Shown piece after piece: positions 35,002 through 43,768 of a stretch of 64,000 bases of DNA. The DNA is taken from NCBI GenBank assembly GCA_043805435.1, contig JAZDHY010000007.1, positions 36,295-100,294 on the forward strand. Reading direction: 5' to 3'. The notes beneath the pieces are model-generated. The model did not search any database, was not told the origin of the DNA, and worked only from the letters and a program-made list of their open reading frames with translations. The stretch comes from JAEXOD01 sp043805435 (GTDB taxonomy: Bacteria > Bacteroidota > Ignavibacteria > Ignavibacteriales > Melioribacteraceae). Position numbers and translations under genes: made by a program. The first letter of the stretch is position 1, and the number at the start of each line of letters is the position of its first letter.

Positions 35002-38000
35002 ATGAAAAAAACAGTTCTACTTTTGTTTGCTGTTAGTCTTTTACTAACAACACTTACTTATGCAACCGATTATTTGGTTAGCGGGGCAGGGACAACTGCA
35101 ATCAACGGCACTTACTCCCCGGATGGAACGAATTTATTTGGTGCACCAAGATGGAAACTTTCCGGGGGATCATATTATTTACATAGTGACGGAGGTGGTA
35201 TGTGGGTTATTAACGATAACGGTGATGTCCCTTTTGATGGCTACTATGTTAATATTAGTCAATCTCCGTTCAATCAAAATATCCCCCCTTTTACAGGATG
35301 GATGGGTGAGATGGGATCTCCGCCGGCTCCAACAATTGGGGAGGCCGGTCCTTCATTATCATATAGTACGGGTACTTTTTCTGAATTTTCGGCCGATGAT
35401 GGCAGTATTGATAATAGTACGCCGGTTATAATTACACATAACAATTTCGGAGGGGGAACCTTTACCGGTACAAATGGCGATAATTTTGTGACAGACGGTA
35501 AAATAATAGTCTCAAACCTACCCGTAGGGCTTACAGCAGTTATCACGCGTACAAGTTCCACCACACTTAGCGTTACTATTACAGGAATAGCCCCTTCCCA
35601 CAATAACGCAAACGATGTTTTAAACCTGACTTTTGCCTTTCAGGATGCCGCCTTTAGCACAGGGGATGCTTCTGCAATAAGCAATTCCGCAAAGAATGAT
35701 TTAATAGTGAATTTTATTCAGGAATACTATGTTGCAAAAAGCGGAGGCGATTTTACAACCATTGCCGCTGCAATTGCCGCATCGGGAAATGGCGATGTTA
35801 TTAATGTTTCTGCCGAAACTTTTACCGAAGTGGAACTTATTGTTGATAAAAATTTAACCATCCGCGGTCAGGGTGCGGATGTTACCATTATTCAAGCAGA
35901 TGTTACCCCAAATACCGCCGCACATCGTGTTTTTAATATTAGCTCGAAAATAATAGCCACCATTGAAAATGTTACTATCAGGCATGGTAAAGCAAGTTCT
36001 GAAGGTGGCGGGATTGCCAATTATGGAACTTTAACACTACAAAATGCTGCTATAAGTTATAATAATTGTCCCTCGCAAGGTGGCGGTATTTACCATGCTG
36101 GTCAGAATATGTCAATAAACAATTGCCTCATAAATAATAATACTGTAAATTCTGACTATGCACAAGGTGGAGGTGTTTTAATTTCTGGAGGAGTAAACGC
36201 CACAATTACAAATTCTACCATTACAGCAAATACTTCGATATCAACAAGCCAATATTATGGTCGAGGTGGAGGTATTGTTCAATCGAGTGGATCTACTCTT
36301 TCACTTATCAACTGTACTATAACCAACAATACGGTTAGCTCGGTTGGAGGAGGTTTTTGGACTAACGATGGGTATTTAACAATTTCAAATACCATTATAG
36401 CCGACAATGGCTCATCTGATTATTATGTTGTTTGGATTTCCCTTACAGATAACGGCAATAATATTATTAAAAACCAAGCGATGTCAAACGGTACAAATTG
36501 GAAATTCAGTTCAGCAACGGATATCCTCTATAATTACAAAGCCGATGGCACTGCAAGTACATCATGGAATAGAAATAATGCAGCATTGGTTAATCAAAAC
36601 TTAAATATTTCCTTAAATCTAGAAGATAATAATACACTAAACGGCACCCAAACTTTAGCACTTTTAAGCGGAAGTTTTGCCATAGATGCCGGGACAGACG
36701 CTGGTGCTCCAACAACCGATCAGCGTGGGTTTTACAGAAACGGAACCACCGATATAGGTGCTTTCGAATATGATGGAATTCCATTCACCGGTGCCGGAAC
36801 AGAAGGAAGCCCGTATGAAATTTCTAACCTTGATGAATTGACTGTTTTATCACAAAACTCTTCATACTGGGCAGCAGGCTTCTATTTTATCCAGACCGCG
36901 AATATTAACGCTTTGCCAACTTCCGGTTGGGATGGCGGTGCAGGCTGGTCGCCTATTGGTAACACCACAACATATTTTAGCGGTTCATACGATGGTCAGG
37001 GGCATACAATAGATGGTTTGTTTATTAACAGATCGGGAGAGGACTATCAGGGATTGTTTGGAGCTATTACTACTGTTACTGCAAAAATTAAAAACCTGGG
37101 TGTTACAAATGTAAATATTACAGGGTATGATAAAGTAGGCGGTTTGGTTGGGTACAATTACAATTCTTCTGAAATCAGTAATTGTTATGCAACCGGTTCG
37201 GTAAGCGGCAATAATATTGTAAGCGGTTTGGTTGGATACAATTATAACGCTGCGGTCGGCAAATGTTATTCCAATTGTTCTGTAAATGGAAACAATCAGG
37301 TTGGTGGACTGGTAGGATACAATAGGACTTTAAGCATCAGCAATTGTTATTCAACTGGTTCTGTTAGTGGAGTTTCTGTTGTAGGCGGGCTGGTGGGATT
37401 AAATAGGTCTGGTGCAGTTGTGAGCAATAGTTATTCTATAGGTTTGGTGACCGGGACTTCCACACCTTTAGGTGGTTTAGTGGGAAATAATGAAAGTACG
37501 GTAAATAATTCTTTTTGGGATATTCAAACATCCGGGCAGGCGGCCAGCTCTGGTGGAACAGGCAAAACCACAGCAGAAATGAAAATGCAGTCTACTTTTT
37601 ACAATGCAGGTTGGGATGTTGGAACATGGAGCATTGATTCAGAAATCAACAGCGGATATCCATATTTAGATTGGCAAAACCCGGGTGGAACCCCACTTCC
37701 CGTAGAACTTTCAACATTTACCGCAACAGCAATAGGTTCAACAGTTACACTAAACTGGCAGACTGCAACGGAAATTAACAATTATGGATTTGAAATAGAA
37801 AAAAAAGAAGTTAGCGAACAGAAAACAATTATCAGCAATCAGTATTTAAAGATAGGTTTTATTGAAGGATATGGAAATTCAAATTCGCCAAAAAATTACT
37901 CTTATACTGATGAAAATTTATCAAACGGAAAATATTTATATCGCTTAAAGCAATTAGATAATGACGGTAATTTTTCTTATTCTGTCGGAATAGAAGTAGA

Positions 38001-38298
38001 AGTTAATCAACTTCCTACAGAGTTTGCATTATATCAAAATTATCCAAATCCGTTTAATCCAAGCACTACAATAAAATTTGGTTTACCGACTGATTCTAAA
38101 GTAGTATTGGAAATATATAGCATAATAGGAGAAAAAGTAGCAACGCTGTTAAATAATGAAATGGCTGCAGGTATTTTTGAAATTAATTATAATGGGGGTA
38201 ATCTTTCAAGCGGAGTTTATTTTTTAACAATAAATGCAAAATCATTAAACGAAAATAAAAATTTTAGACAAACGAAAAAAATGATTTTAATGAAGTAA
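35002..38298 (+). CDS. T9SS-exported beta-helix/GLUG-repeat protein
   Basis: A 1098-residue surface or secreted protein. A signal peptide (to about 21) precedes an unrecognised beta-rich region. Residues about 245-590 look like a right-handed parallel beta-helix (GGGIANYGTLTLQNA, GGGIYHAGQNMSINNC, GGGVLISGGVNATITN, a pattern also seen in polymorphic outer-membrane proteins). Residues about 690-840 contain GLUG-type repeats (GGLVGYNYNSSEISNCYATG and three or four further copies). A T9SS type A sorting domain ends the protein (about 1010-1098: LYQNYPNPFNPSTTIKFGLP, SGVYFLTIN, KKMILMK). Beta-helix and GLUG proteins are often adhesins or glycan-binding; no catalytic site is evident. It diverges from the Lon-like gene across a 236-base gap. 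Confidence 0.85.
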   Translation: MKKTVLLLFAVSLLLTTLTYATDYLVSGAGTTAINGTYSPDGTNLFGAPRWKLSGGSYYLHSDGGGMWVINDNGDVPFDGYYVNISQSPFNQNIPPFTGWMGEMGSPPAPTIGEAGPSLSYSTGTFSEFSADDGSIDNSTPVIITHNNFGGGTFTGTNGDNFVTDGKIIVSNLPVGLTAVITRTSSTTLSVTITGIAPSHNNANDVLNLTFAFQDAAFSTGDASAISNSAKNDLIVNFIQEYYVAKSGGDFTTIAAAIAASGNGDVINVSAETFTEVELIVDKNLTIRGQGADVTIIQADVTPNTAAHRVFNISSKIIATIENVTIRHGKASSEGGGIANYGTLTLQNAAISYNNCPSQGGGIYHAGQNMSINNCLINNNTVNSDYAQGGGVLISGGVNATITNSTITANTSISTSQYYGRGGGIVQSSGSTLSLINCTITNNTVSSVGGGFWTNDGYLTISNTIIADNGSSDYYVVWISLTDNGNNIIKNQAMSNGTNWKFSSATDILYNYKADGTASTSWNRNNAALVNQNLNISLNLEDNNTLNGTQTLALLSGSFAIDAGTDAGAPTTDQRGFYRNGTTDIGAFEYDGIPFTGAGTEGSPYEISNLDELTVLSQNSSYWAAGFYFIQTANINALPTSGWDGGAGWSPIGNTTTYFSGSYDGQGHTIDGLFINRSGEDYQGLFGAITTVTAKIKNLGVTNVNITGYDKVGGLVGYNYNSSEISNCYATGSVSGNNIVSGLVGYNYNAAVGKCYSNCSVNGNNQVGGLVGYNRTLSISNCYSTGSVSGVSVVGGLVGLNRSGAVVSNSYSIGLVTGTSTPLGGLVGNNESTVNNSFWDIQTSGQAASSGGTGKTTAEMKMQSTFYNAGWDVGTWSIDSEINSGYPYLDWQNPGGTPLPVELSTFTATAIGSTVTLNWQTATEINNYGFEIEKKEVSEQKTIISNQYLKIGFIEGYGNSNSPKNYSYTDENLSNGKYLYRLKQLDNDGNFSYSVGIEVEVNQLPTEFALYQNYPNPFNPSTTIKFGLPTDSKVVLEIYSIIGEKVATLLNNEMAAGIFEINYNGGNLSSGVYFLTINAKSLNENKNFRQTKKMILMK

Positions 38299-38315
38299 CC
38301 GTTACAAAGAAAATT

Positions 38316-38397
38316 AAAGAGAGGCGGAAATACTATATGTTATTATTAAATATTGAATTACGGTTTAATAATTATTTATTGTTTTTCCTCTCTTTTT
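38316..38397 (+). terminator. Long stem-loop after the beta-helix gene
   Basis: AAAGAGAGG (38316-38324) pairs with CCTCTCTTT (38387-38395), and TATTATTAAA (38341-38350) can pair with TTTAATAATT inside the loop. The outer stem runs into five T. It begins 18 bases after the stop; the large nested loop makes it atypical. Confidence 0.5.
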
Positions 38398-38557
38398 ATT
38401 TATTGAATATAAGTGGTTTTAGATTGAATAAAGGAGATAAGGTATAAATTTACAATTTGTTTATAAGCCGAATCAATGTAATCATAAATAAGAATCAAGT
38501 ACAAAAATTATGGTTATGCATTTTAATGTTTAATGAATTTTTTTAATGGAATAGAAT

Positions 38558-39196
38558 ATGTTTAATAAATTAATTGCGTTAATTTTATTGATTTTGTTAA
38601 TGCCTGCATTACTTATAATTGCATTTATTATTATCGTAGAAACTAAATCATTTCCTGTTTATATACAAAAACGGGGAATTTCATTTACTGCTTTCCCTTT
38701 TAGAATTTATAAATTCAAAACAATAATTGATTCTAAAAAACAATTGAGTTATAAAAATACTAATATTTTTTATAAAGAAAATTTAATTGAATGTGTATCA
38801 AAATTTGGCGCATTTTTAAGAAAAACCGGACTTGACGAACTTCCTCAATTAATTAACATTATTAAAGGAGATATGAACTTTATTGGTCCGCGTCCGCTCT
38901 CTTTTACCGATTTAGAATTATTATTAACCAATAATCCGGCTGTATATCAAACTAGAAATAATATAAATAATAAACCGGGTATAACAGGTTATTGGCAGGT
39001 ATTTGGAAACCGAAACGAAGGAATAAATAATCTGCTGGCACACGAACTTTATTACAAAAATAATATATCTATAAAGTTGAATGTTAAAATAATTGCATAT
39101 ACAATACGAGTAATTATGCTTGGCAGGCATTCCGATGCAATAGTAGCTAAAGAAATATATAAGTTTTCAAACTTGATGGCTAAAACTTTCGGATAA
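38558..39196 (+). CDS. Bacterial sugar transferase (polyprenyl-phosphate phosphoglycosyl transferase)
   Basis: A 212-residue monotopic membrane enzyme of the PF02397 family, which transfers a sugar-1-phosphate from a nucleotide sugar to undecaprenyl phosphate and so starts glycan assembly on the inner membrane. The N-terminal re-entrant helix (LIALILLILLMPALLIIAFII, about 5-26, given as two parts LIALILLILLMP and ALLIIAFII) has the conserved Pro16. The catalytic Asp-Glu pair is Asp93-Glu94 in LRKTGLDELPQLINII, followed by GDMNFIGPRP and KPGITGYWQV. It is the short form, without the extra membrane domain of WbaP/WcaJ. No glycosyltransferase or capsule gene lies next to it, so the glycan it serves is unknown. 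Confidence 0.88.
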   Translation: MFNKLIALILLILLMPALLIIAFIIIVETKSFPVYIQKRGISFTAFPFRIYKFKTIIDSKKQLSYKNTNIFYKENLIECVSKFGAFLRKTGLDELPQLINIIKGDMNFIGPRPLSFTDLELLLTNNPAVYQTRNNINNKPGITGYWQVFGNRNEGINNLLAHELYYKNNISIKLNVKIIAYTIRVIMLGRHSDAIVAKEIYKFSNLMAKTFG

Positions 39197-39299
39197 TTTA
39201 TTTTGATAAAAAACAAACATTTAACGGAAGTTTCGACCAAGAAAACATAATTAATTTAATAGCGGTTACATTATTTAAGCATAAATGGAAAATACCCGC

Positions 39300-39345
39300 A
39301 AAATCTAGACGAGGTGACATTATCTGTTATATCTTAAGTAAACAA
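39300..39345. repeat. Probable relic of the MITE-like family
   Basis: GAGGTGACATTATCTGTTATAT (about 39312-39333, i.e. GAGGTGACATTA then TCTGTTATAT) resembles GGGGTGACATAATTTGTTATAT inside copy B near 23517-23538 (GGGGTGACATAA then TTTGTTATAT). An AACCGTTC block follows where copy B has GGCCGTTA. No termini are visible. Confidence 0.35.
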
Positions 39346-39388
39346 CCGTTCAGTACAACAGAATAGCATAATTGGTACAGCAACACAC

Positions 39389-39423
39389 AAAAAAACCGCA
39401 GCTAATTTTGTTAACTGCGGTTT
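39389..39423 (-). terminator. Rho-independent terminator of the M28 peptidase gene
   Basis: AAACCGCAG (39393-39401) pairs with CTGCGGTTT (39415-39423). On the minus strand the stem is followed by a T-run (seven A at 39389-39395 on the plus strand, partly in the stem). It lies 32 bases beyond the stop. Confidence 0.8.
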
Positions 39424-39455
39424 ATAATTGAGAATTAAAAATTTAAAATTAAAAC

Positions 39456-41537
39456 TTATTTTAATAATACCAATTTACGTGTGGATGTATATCCTTCTGT
39501 TATTAAAGTGTAAAAATAAACTCCGCTTGAAAGATTTGAAGCATTAAAGTTATATGAATGATTGCCCGAATTTAATCTGTCATTTACAATTGAAGCCACT
39601 TGTTTACCAAGTATATCATAAACAACAAGAGATGTAATCCCTTCAACAGGCAAGTTGAATGATATTATTGTTTGGCCATTAAAAGGATTTGGGTAGTTTT
39701 GATTTAACTTGAAACCGATAATATTTATGCTATTATCTTCAACACTTGTAAATTTTTCATAACTTTTAATAAAAAGATCATCAACATAAAAACCATCTTT
39801 TTGGTTATTTGCATCAGACTTAAGAACAAATTGAATTAAAATATCTTGCCCTAAATAATAAGATAAATCAATTGATTCTTCAACCCATTCCAACTGTTCA
39901 CCGTTATAAACGGGCCTATTGACGGGTTGAAAACCTCCACCACCGGGTTTAGTATATTTACCTGTTAAACCGCCCCAATTAGTTCCGTTATTTGTTGAAA
40001 GCTGCACTTGTACATAATCTACCCCAAATTCCAGCTGCCATTGTGCTTTATAAGATAATACCGCACCAAGTGCATCAGGAATATGAATAGGATTAGTCAT
40101 CTTTATTTTTGAGTCTGCATTGGCAATATAATTTCCATCAGGAGAATCAGTTAACGAATAGGGTGCTGATGTATATTTCAGTTCAGTCAATCCTGCCGTA
40201 CCGGAAAAAACCCAATTATCTGCATTTAAAATGTTATCAGCAAACAGGTCGGTTGTTGATGCCACAAAAAACTTATACATATTTGCAGGTGGAATTCTGC
40301 CCGGAGGATTATATCCTTTTGCTCCCGTAGGTAAAGAAGAAACAACAGACGAAGCAGAGTCTTGAACTGCAATATAATATTCAACAATATTGCCCAATTC
40401 TATTTCAGGGAAAATAAAATTATATCTGTCTTTTATTTTTTCAGAAATCCCTTTAATTTGAAAAAAATTGCCAAATCCGTTTCCATTATTTAACCTGTAA
40501 TATAAAGTAGGTGCGGAATTATTGGCGGCAATTTTCAAATCGCTTGAAACATCCACGTACCCTGTTATTAAATTTGTTTGGTTTGTGGAACTAATAACAA
40601 GATGTTGCAACTTTATATTATAGTTTAACGCATAAACTAATAACGAGGCAATAGATAGTTTGGCACACTTATGAAAATAAGGGACGTTAAAATTTCCTAC
40701 CGTATCACCAATTGTGTGATAATATGGGTTAAATTCGCCATGCGACTCAATCAATTCAATAGCCGTATAATTGTTTGTCCAAAACGAAGCATGATCACTT
40801 GAAGTGCTACCGGGATTTTTAATTACCGGCGATAGTCCCAAATTTAGATTTGCATTTAATTCAGACATTCTATAAGCAAGCTCAATTGAGTTTGCTACTG
40901 AACTGGTATTTATTTCGACAATATTACTGTTGGATAAATTATACGAAATCATATCCATATTTATTACTGCAATTATACTGTCACCAACAACTGCGGAACT
41001 ATCGGCATAATATTTACTGCCAATTAAGCCCTGTTCCTCTTCATCCCAAACAGCATAAATAATTGTAAACGGAAAATTATATCCTTTCAATATACGTGCT
41101 GCTTCAATAACCGCCGCCGTACCGCTGGCATTATCATCTGCCCCCGGTGCCAAACTTCCGGCCGGCTGCGAATCGTAATGGGCGCATATTATTACTTTTT
41201 GATTAGGGTACTTATTTCCTTGTTGAACCGCAAAAATGTTTCTGCCTGTACTGCTAAAATCTTGTTTATATACCGGCAAGTTATATGCAGTTAGTTTTTG
41301 ATACAAATAATCTGCTGCTTTTGCATTATCGGGATTGTTTTTATGACGTGATAAAATTCTAACTGGCTGATTATTTATCATAACATCAACTTCGCCGGTA
41401 AGTTCTTTTACATAAAACAATAATGAATCAATATTTACACTTTGTACAACTTCATTAATTATATTGGTTTCTGTTTGTGCAGGTAAAAAGCCGTTTAATA
41501 CAAATAATAAAATCAAAATATTTCGTAATACTTTCAT
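39456..41537 (-). CDS. T9SS-exported M28 family zinc aminopeptidase
   Basis: A 693-residue secreted peptidase. A signal peptide ends ...GFLPAQ (about 21). The M28 catalytic domain (about 70-310) shows all metal ligands: His120 (CAHYDS), bridging Asp134 (PGADDNASG), Glu167/168 (WDEEEQGLIGS, catalytic and ligand), Asp195 (NMDMI) and His274 (YYHTIGD). Residues about 435-595 form a jelly-roll-like domain (LSYKAQWQLEFGVDYVQVQ, DILIQFVLKSD) as in many secreted peptidases. The C-terminus (about 610-693: LNQNYPNPFNGQTIISFNLP, VVYDILGKQVA, SGVYFYTLI, RKLVLLK) is a T9SS type A sorting domain. It should digest peptides outside the cell. It ends in a strong terminator, and a pentapeptide lipoprotein gene lies 12 bases upstream on the same strand. 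Confidence 0.9.
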   Translation of the reverse strand: MKVLRNILILLFVLNGFLPAQTETNIINEVVQSVNIDSLLFYVKELTGEVDVMINNQPVRILSRHKNNPDNAKAADYLYQKLTAYNLPVYKQDFSSTGRNIFAVQQGNKYPNQKVIICAHYDSQPAGSLAPGADDNASGTAAVIEAARILKGYNFPFTIIYAVWDEEEQGLIGSKYYADSSAVVGDSIIAVINMDMISYNLSNSNIVEINTSSVANSIELAYRMSELNANLNLGLSPVIKNPGSTSSDHASFWTNNYTAIELIESHGEFNPYYHTIGDTVGNFNVPYFHKCAKLSIASLLVYALNYNIKLQHLVISSTNQTNLITGYVDVSSDLKIAANNSAPTLYYRLNNGNGFGNFFQIKGISEKIKDRYNFIFPEIELGNIVEYYIAVQDSASSVVSSLPTGAKGYNPPGRIPPANMYKFFVASTTDLFADNILNADNWVFSGTAGLTELKYTSAPYSLTDSPDGNYIANADSKIKMTNPIHIPDALGAVLSYKAQWQLEFGVDYVQVQLSTNNGTNWGGLTGKYTKPGGGGFQPVNRPVYNGEQLEWVEESIDLSYYLGQDILIQFVLKSDANNQKDGFYVDDLFIKSYEKFTSVEDNSINIIGFKLNQNYPNPFNGQTIISFNLPVEGITSLVVYDILGKQVASIVNDRLNSGNHSYNFNASNLSSGVYFYTLITEGYTSTRKLVLLK

Positions 41538-41549
41538 ATAAACACCCTA

Positions 41550-42392
41550 TTAATTGGAAATTGGCCAGCATTGAGTTGTGTTATCGTGGATCACTCCACC
41601 AACAATCCAGCCATAATAAAGCACATCACAAAATGTTGCACCTCGTACATCCGAAAAACTTAAATAACAATATTGCATATCTGCATTAGAAAAATCAACA
41701 TTTTGAAAATTGGCATAAGTCAACCTTCCGGCATATAAAACACTTGCATGAAAATTAGTGCCTACAAATATTCCGTCTTTAAGATCAATATTTCTTAAAG
41801 TTGCTTCTGAAAGATCCGAACCGGAAAGATCTACTTTTTGCAAATCATAATTTGTTAAATCAATTGATGCTAAATTGCTGTTTTTACATTCGTATTGTGA
41901 AAGTTGGAGATTAAAAATATTATCTTTTCCGGTTGGAGGATAAAGAAATACATTTTGAAATCCTTTTGCACTATCAATATAATTAACGGTTGAACGAAAT
42001 TGTAAAAGGAAACTTCCTTGATTTAATAAAATACTTTTAGAAGTTTCTTCAGCAGTTAATATTTCAATATACTGGCTGGTTGAATAATTCCATATTCGTA
42101 AGGAACAATTTAAACTCGAATCTCTGGTAAAAGTATAAGTTCCGCTTTTGCCAACCGTAATTGGAATAACATCAACTCCGCTTCCGCCTGTATCTTTGTA
42201 CAGATCCGAGGTTGGTGCGCCTAAATCTTCAAGCCGGGTTACTATAACTCCGCCCAATTCTGCATTTAGATTTGTATTTTCGACAAATTGATTTTCACCA
42301 TAAGCATGGTAAACTTTTTTTTCTTCATTTTCGGTACTGGTTGTACATGAAATAAATACGGGCAATAAAATAAGCATCTTAAAATAATTCAT
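41550..42392 (-). CDS. Pentapeptide-repeat lipoprotein
   Basis: A 280-residue predicted lipoprotein with a short hydrophobic leader ending in FISC (Cys16). The middle (about 60-165) is beta-rich (GKSGTYTFTRDSSLNCSLRIW) and may be a pre-peptidase-like or PPC-like domain. Residues about 170-255 are pentapeptide repeats of the A(D/N)LXX kind (LASIDLTNYDLQKVDLSGSD, LSEATLRNIDL, YANFQNVDFSNADMQYCYL), which form a right-handed quadrilateral helix. Pentapeptide proteins usually mediate protein contacts; an exported lipid-anchored one is less common. The stop is 12 bases before the M28 peptidase start, so the two are likely co-transcribed and may act together at the envelope, which is inference. Confidence 0.75.
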   Translation of the reverse strand: MNYFKMLILLPVFISCTTSTENEEKKVYHAYGENQFVENTNLNAELGGVIVTRLEDLGAPTSDLYKDTGGSGVDVIPITVGKSGTYTFTRDSSLNCSLRIWNYSTSQYIEILTAEETSKSILLNQGSFLLQFRSTVNYIDSAKGFQNVFLYPPTGKDNIFNLQLSQYECKNSNLASIDLTNYDLQKVDLSGSDLSEATLRNIDLKDGIFVGTNFHASVLYAGRLTYANFQNVDFSNADMQYCYLSFSDVRGATFCDVLYYGWIVGGVIHDNTTQCWPISN

Positions 42393-42540
42393 CTTTAACT
42401 CATATTAAATATTATAATAATAAAATTACTAAATAATATACTATAAATAAAACGTTTTCTTTTGAATCCTTTTTTTTACCTTAACATCATACTGATAAGT
42501 AAATAAATTAATTAAGTATTTGATAAAAAGCGAGAAAATA

Positions 42541-42909
42541 ATGACTGAGCATTTAACAAAGCAAAAATTCATATCTCAAGTGTTTGATTATGAAAAAAAT
42601 ACAGAATGGAATTATAAAGGCGAATTACCTTGTTTAATAGATTTTTATGCAGATTGGTGCGGGCCGTGTAAAATGGTAGCCCCTGTTTTAGAAGAGCTTT
42701 CTAAAGAATATGAAGGCAAAATTAAAGTATATAAAGTTGATACTGAAGCCGAGCAGGAGCTTGCTTCAATATTCGGTATTCAAAGCATTCCTTCATTATT
42801 ATTTGTTCCTAAAGCAGATAAACCGCAAATGGCTAAAGGTGCCTTGCCAAAAGCTACTTTAATAAAAGCCATTGATGAAGTTTTATTAGCAAATCCCGTT
42901 ATAAATTAG
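42541..42909 (+). CDS. trxA: Thioredoxin
   Basis: A 122-residue cytoplasmic disulfide reductase. The active site ADWCGPCK has redox Cys40 and Cys43, and the cis-proline is Pro84 in SIPSLLFV. Core strands LIDFYADW and IKVYKVDTE fit the thioredoxin fold. The N-terminal about 25 residues (EHLTKQKFISQVFDYEKNTE) are slightly longer than in E. coli TrxA, as is common in Bacteroidetes. The ATG at 42541 is used; an in-frame TTG 21 bases upstream is open but unlikely. There is no signal peptide. The gene is single and ends in a strong terminator. Confidence 0.92.
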   Translation: MTEHLTKQKFISQVFDYEKNTEWNYKGELPCLIDFYADWCGPCKMVAPVLEELSKEYEGKIKVYKVDTEAEQELASIFGIQSIPSLLFVPKADKPQMAKGALPKATLIKAIDEVLLANPVIN

Positions 42910-42930
42910 TTACTATAGTTGGTGTGCAAA

Positions 42931-42967
42931 AAACCACTTAACAACTTTTGTTGTTAGTGGTTTTTTT
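42931..42967 (+). terminator. Rho-independent terminator of the thioredoxin gene
   Basis: AACCACTTAACAAC (42932-42945) pairs, with one bulged T, with GTTGTTAGTGGTT (42950-42962), followed by a run of T to 42967. It lies 22 bases after the stop. Confidence 0.85.
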
Positions 42968-43426
42968 GTTTTAAATTTATTGTAAATTTTAATGTAAAAC
43001 AACATATCGGAAGTAAACAGGCTCTGTTAAAAGAGTTCTCCTATTTACATTTATTTCTGCATGACGGTACTAAATATATGCAAGCATATATCAACAGTTA
43101 CAATTATACACGATTTGTATTTTTTTGTAATTAATTTGGAATTACTATAAAAAAATCATTGTATTGATTAATCCCAACTTTTGCATTAGATATTATAATA
43201 TTCAGTAATCGCTTTATTAATATAAGGTTATTGAAAATTTAATTGCATTAATTATATTCATGTAAATAAAATTACTTTGGGCAAAATAATTTAACAATAA
43301 TATTCATCAACTCAGGACTAAAGGCTATATATTTTGGTTATCACACCCCATGTCTTAAAGAAAGCGGCTATTAAAAACCCTTATAGCTCATTAGAATTAA
43401 ACTATTTAGGTTATTATCTATCCTCG

Positions 43427-43530
43427 TTTAAATAACCCCAACCTAAAGGTTGGTAAACTAACCTAAAGTTTAGTAAACCGGCATTCATGCCGGGGGCTAA
43501 CGATACAAATATAACGGGCTTCAGCCCCGA
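43427..43530. repeat. Solitary REP-like hairpin array related to the transposase flanks
   Basis: TTTAAATAACCCCAACC begins the unit. Hairpins follow at 43438-43453 (CCAACC/GGTTGG), 43478-43493 (CCGGCAT/ATGCCGG) and 43516-43527 (GGGC-TTCA-GCCC). The order and the sequences TTTAAATAACCCCA, CCGGGGGCTAAC and CGGGCTTCAGCCC match the flanks of the HUH transposase at 13.3-14.1 kb. There is no transposase gene here, so it is a non-autonomous copy. Confidence 0.7.
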
Positions 43531-43701
43531 GTTTTTTTTTCTCACTTATCGGCAGGGGTAATTAAAAATATCAATTCTATTGCAAAATCCGGGTTAATAT
43601 CAGGTTTTAATAAACTTATCCGCCGAACAGGGTCAAACGCAATATAACCGAGCAAACATTAAACCATTACGTTAAATAAATATCACATATCTTAGTTAAT
43701 C

Positions 43702-43739
43702 AAAAAAAAAATCGCAGAATAAAATTCTGCGATTTTTTG
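43702..43739 (-). terminator. Strong hairpin terminator of the mosaic protein gene (bidirectional)
   Basis: AAAAATCGCAGAAT and ATTCTGCGATTTTTT form a long stem with a 3-base loop and A/T runs on both sides, so it can act on both strands. It lies 30 bases beyond the stop of the minus-strand gene. Confidence 0.88.
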
Positions 43740-43768
43740 ATAGTCAATTAAACATTTTAACTTAAGAA

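Larger units (their letters stand above)
42910..43768. other. Large intergenic region with REP-like array
   Basis: A gap of about 860 bases between thioredoxin and the convergent mosaic protein gene. It contains the thioredoxin terminator, a solitary REP-like array at 43427-43530 and the bidirectional terminator at 43702-43739. Bases 42968-43426 and 43541-43701 are AT-rich with no credible gene; GGCTCTGTTAAAAG near 43020 may be a decayed inverted-repeat terminus. Confidence 0.55.
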
